DNA of 12,559 bases, taken from Verrucomicrobiota bacterium. GTDB lineage: Bacteria > Verrucomicrobiota > Verrucomicrobiia > Opitutales > Opitutaceae. Positions 12,412 to 12,559 of the stretch are shown here, piece after piece. The stretch lies in NCBI GenBank assembly GCA_023432225.1, contig JAEYUW010000038.1, positions 1 to 12,559 on the forward strand, in the 5' to 3' direction. The notes beneath the pieces are model-generated. The model was not told the origin of the DNA. It saw nothing but the letters and a program-made list of their open reading frames with translations, and did not search any database. How positions within the stretch are numbered: the first letter of the stretch is position 1; each line of letters begins with the position of its first letter. Made by a program: the position numbers and the translations under genes.

Positions 12412-12559
12412 ATGCAAAACCACACACGCTCCACCAAGGGCTTCACGCTCGTCGAAATCATGATCGTCGTCGTCATCATCGGCCTCCTGGCTGCGATGGC
12501 GATTCCGGCGTTCCAGAAGGTCCGCGCTTCGTCGCAAGACAAGGCCGTGACGAACAACC
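12412..12559 (+). CDS. Type IV pilin-like / pseudopilin protein (partial, runs off right edge)
   Basis: Only the first 49 residues are present. A ten-residue basic leader MQNHTRSTKG ends in the Gly cut by prepilin peptidase, followed by Phe11 (to be methylated), Glu15 at the +5 position, and a hydrophobic helix (FTLVEIMIVVVIIGLLAAMA, 11-30), then IPAFQKVRASSQDKAV. This is the N-methylation/cleavage domain shared by major type IV pilins and type II secretion pseudopilins; which of these cannot be decided without the rest. It is separated from rsfS by 107 bp with competing hairpins, so it is likely a separate transcription unit. ATG 12412 places the leader at the usual length; no strong ribosome binding site is seen. 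Confidence 0.9.
   Translation, partial: MQNHTRSTKGFTLVEIMIVVVIIGLLAAMAIPAFQKVRASSQDKAVTNN

Noticed and set aside
1..12559. Mobile element, prophage, CRISPR or defence island
   Set aside because: No transposase, integrase, spaced direct repeats, Cas protein, toxin-antitoxin pair or restriction gene is visible on either strand.

Overview
The window is ordinary-looking chromosome from a GC-rich (visibly about 65-68% G+C) bacterium with a Gram-negative envelope: it carries an outer-membrane porin with a C-terminal Phe. Gene content, extensive hairpin-rich spacers and the short tandem repeat blocks fit the Verrucomicrobiota, family Opitutaceae (Opitutus-like). That assignment is an inference from protein flavour; no rRNA is present to prove it. 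I see no insertion sequence, phage gene, CRISPR array or recombinase.

Left part, minus strand (1-2901): a prpB-prpC-prpD operon of the 2-methylcitrate cycle, transcribed right to left, with prpD running off the left edge. PrpC joins propionyl-CoA and oxaloacetate, PrpD dehydrates the methylcitrate, and PrpB cleaves methylisocitrate to succinate and pyruvate. Each of three positions in this operon holds a different short-period repeat block: 9-mers folding into a long hairpin between prpB and prpC, four 7-mers between prpC and prpD, and four degenerate 7-mers inside prpD, in frame. No propionyl-CoA synthetase and no prpR-type regulator lie in the window.

Middle, plus strand (3147-8430): a phosphate-selective-porin-like (OprO/OprP) protein divergent from prpB; a tRNA-Leu(UAA) with encoded CCA; a 435-bp gene-free stretch that can fold into a long closed RNA; a metallophosphoesterase overlapping an Rnk-like GreA/GreB C-terminal-domain protein by ATGA; a U-tailed terminator; a highly structured leader (about 6174-6413) whose closing helix would bury the start codon of an unrecognised 89-residue protein; a short ribosome hibernation factor (HPF); and an aldo/keto-reductase-fold protein that has lost all four catalytic residues.

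Right part, plus strand (8537-12559): a tandem universal stress protein, a CvrA/NhaP2-type K+(Na+)/H+ antiporter with a C-terminal RCK_C domain preceded by a perfect 17-bp palindrome, then nadD and rsfS (the latter with a histone-H1-like Lys/Ala/Pro tail), and the start of a type IV pilin-like gene cut by the right edge.

Working themes are propionate-carbon handling, then stress and quiescence (HPF, RsfS, Usp, Rnk-like, antiporter). The most unusual signals are the candidate RNA switch before the 89-aa gene, the repeat blocks in the prp operon, and the apparent pseudoenzyme in the aldo/keto reductase family.
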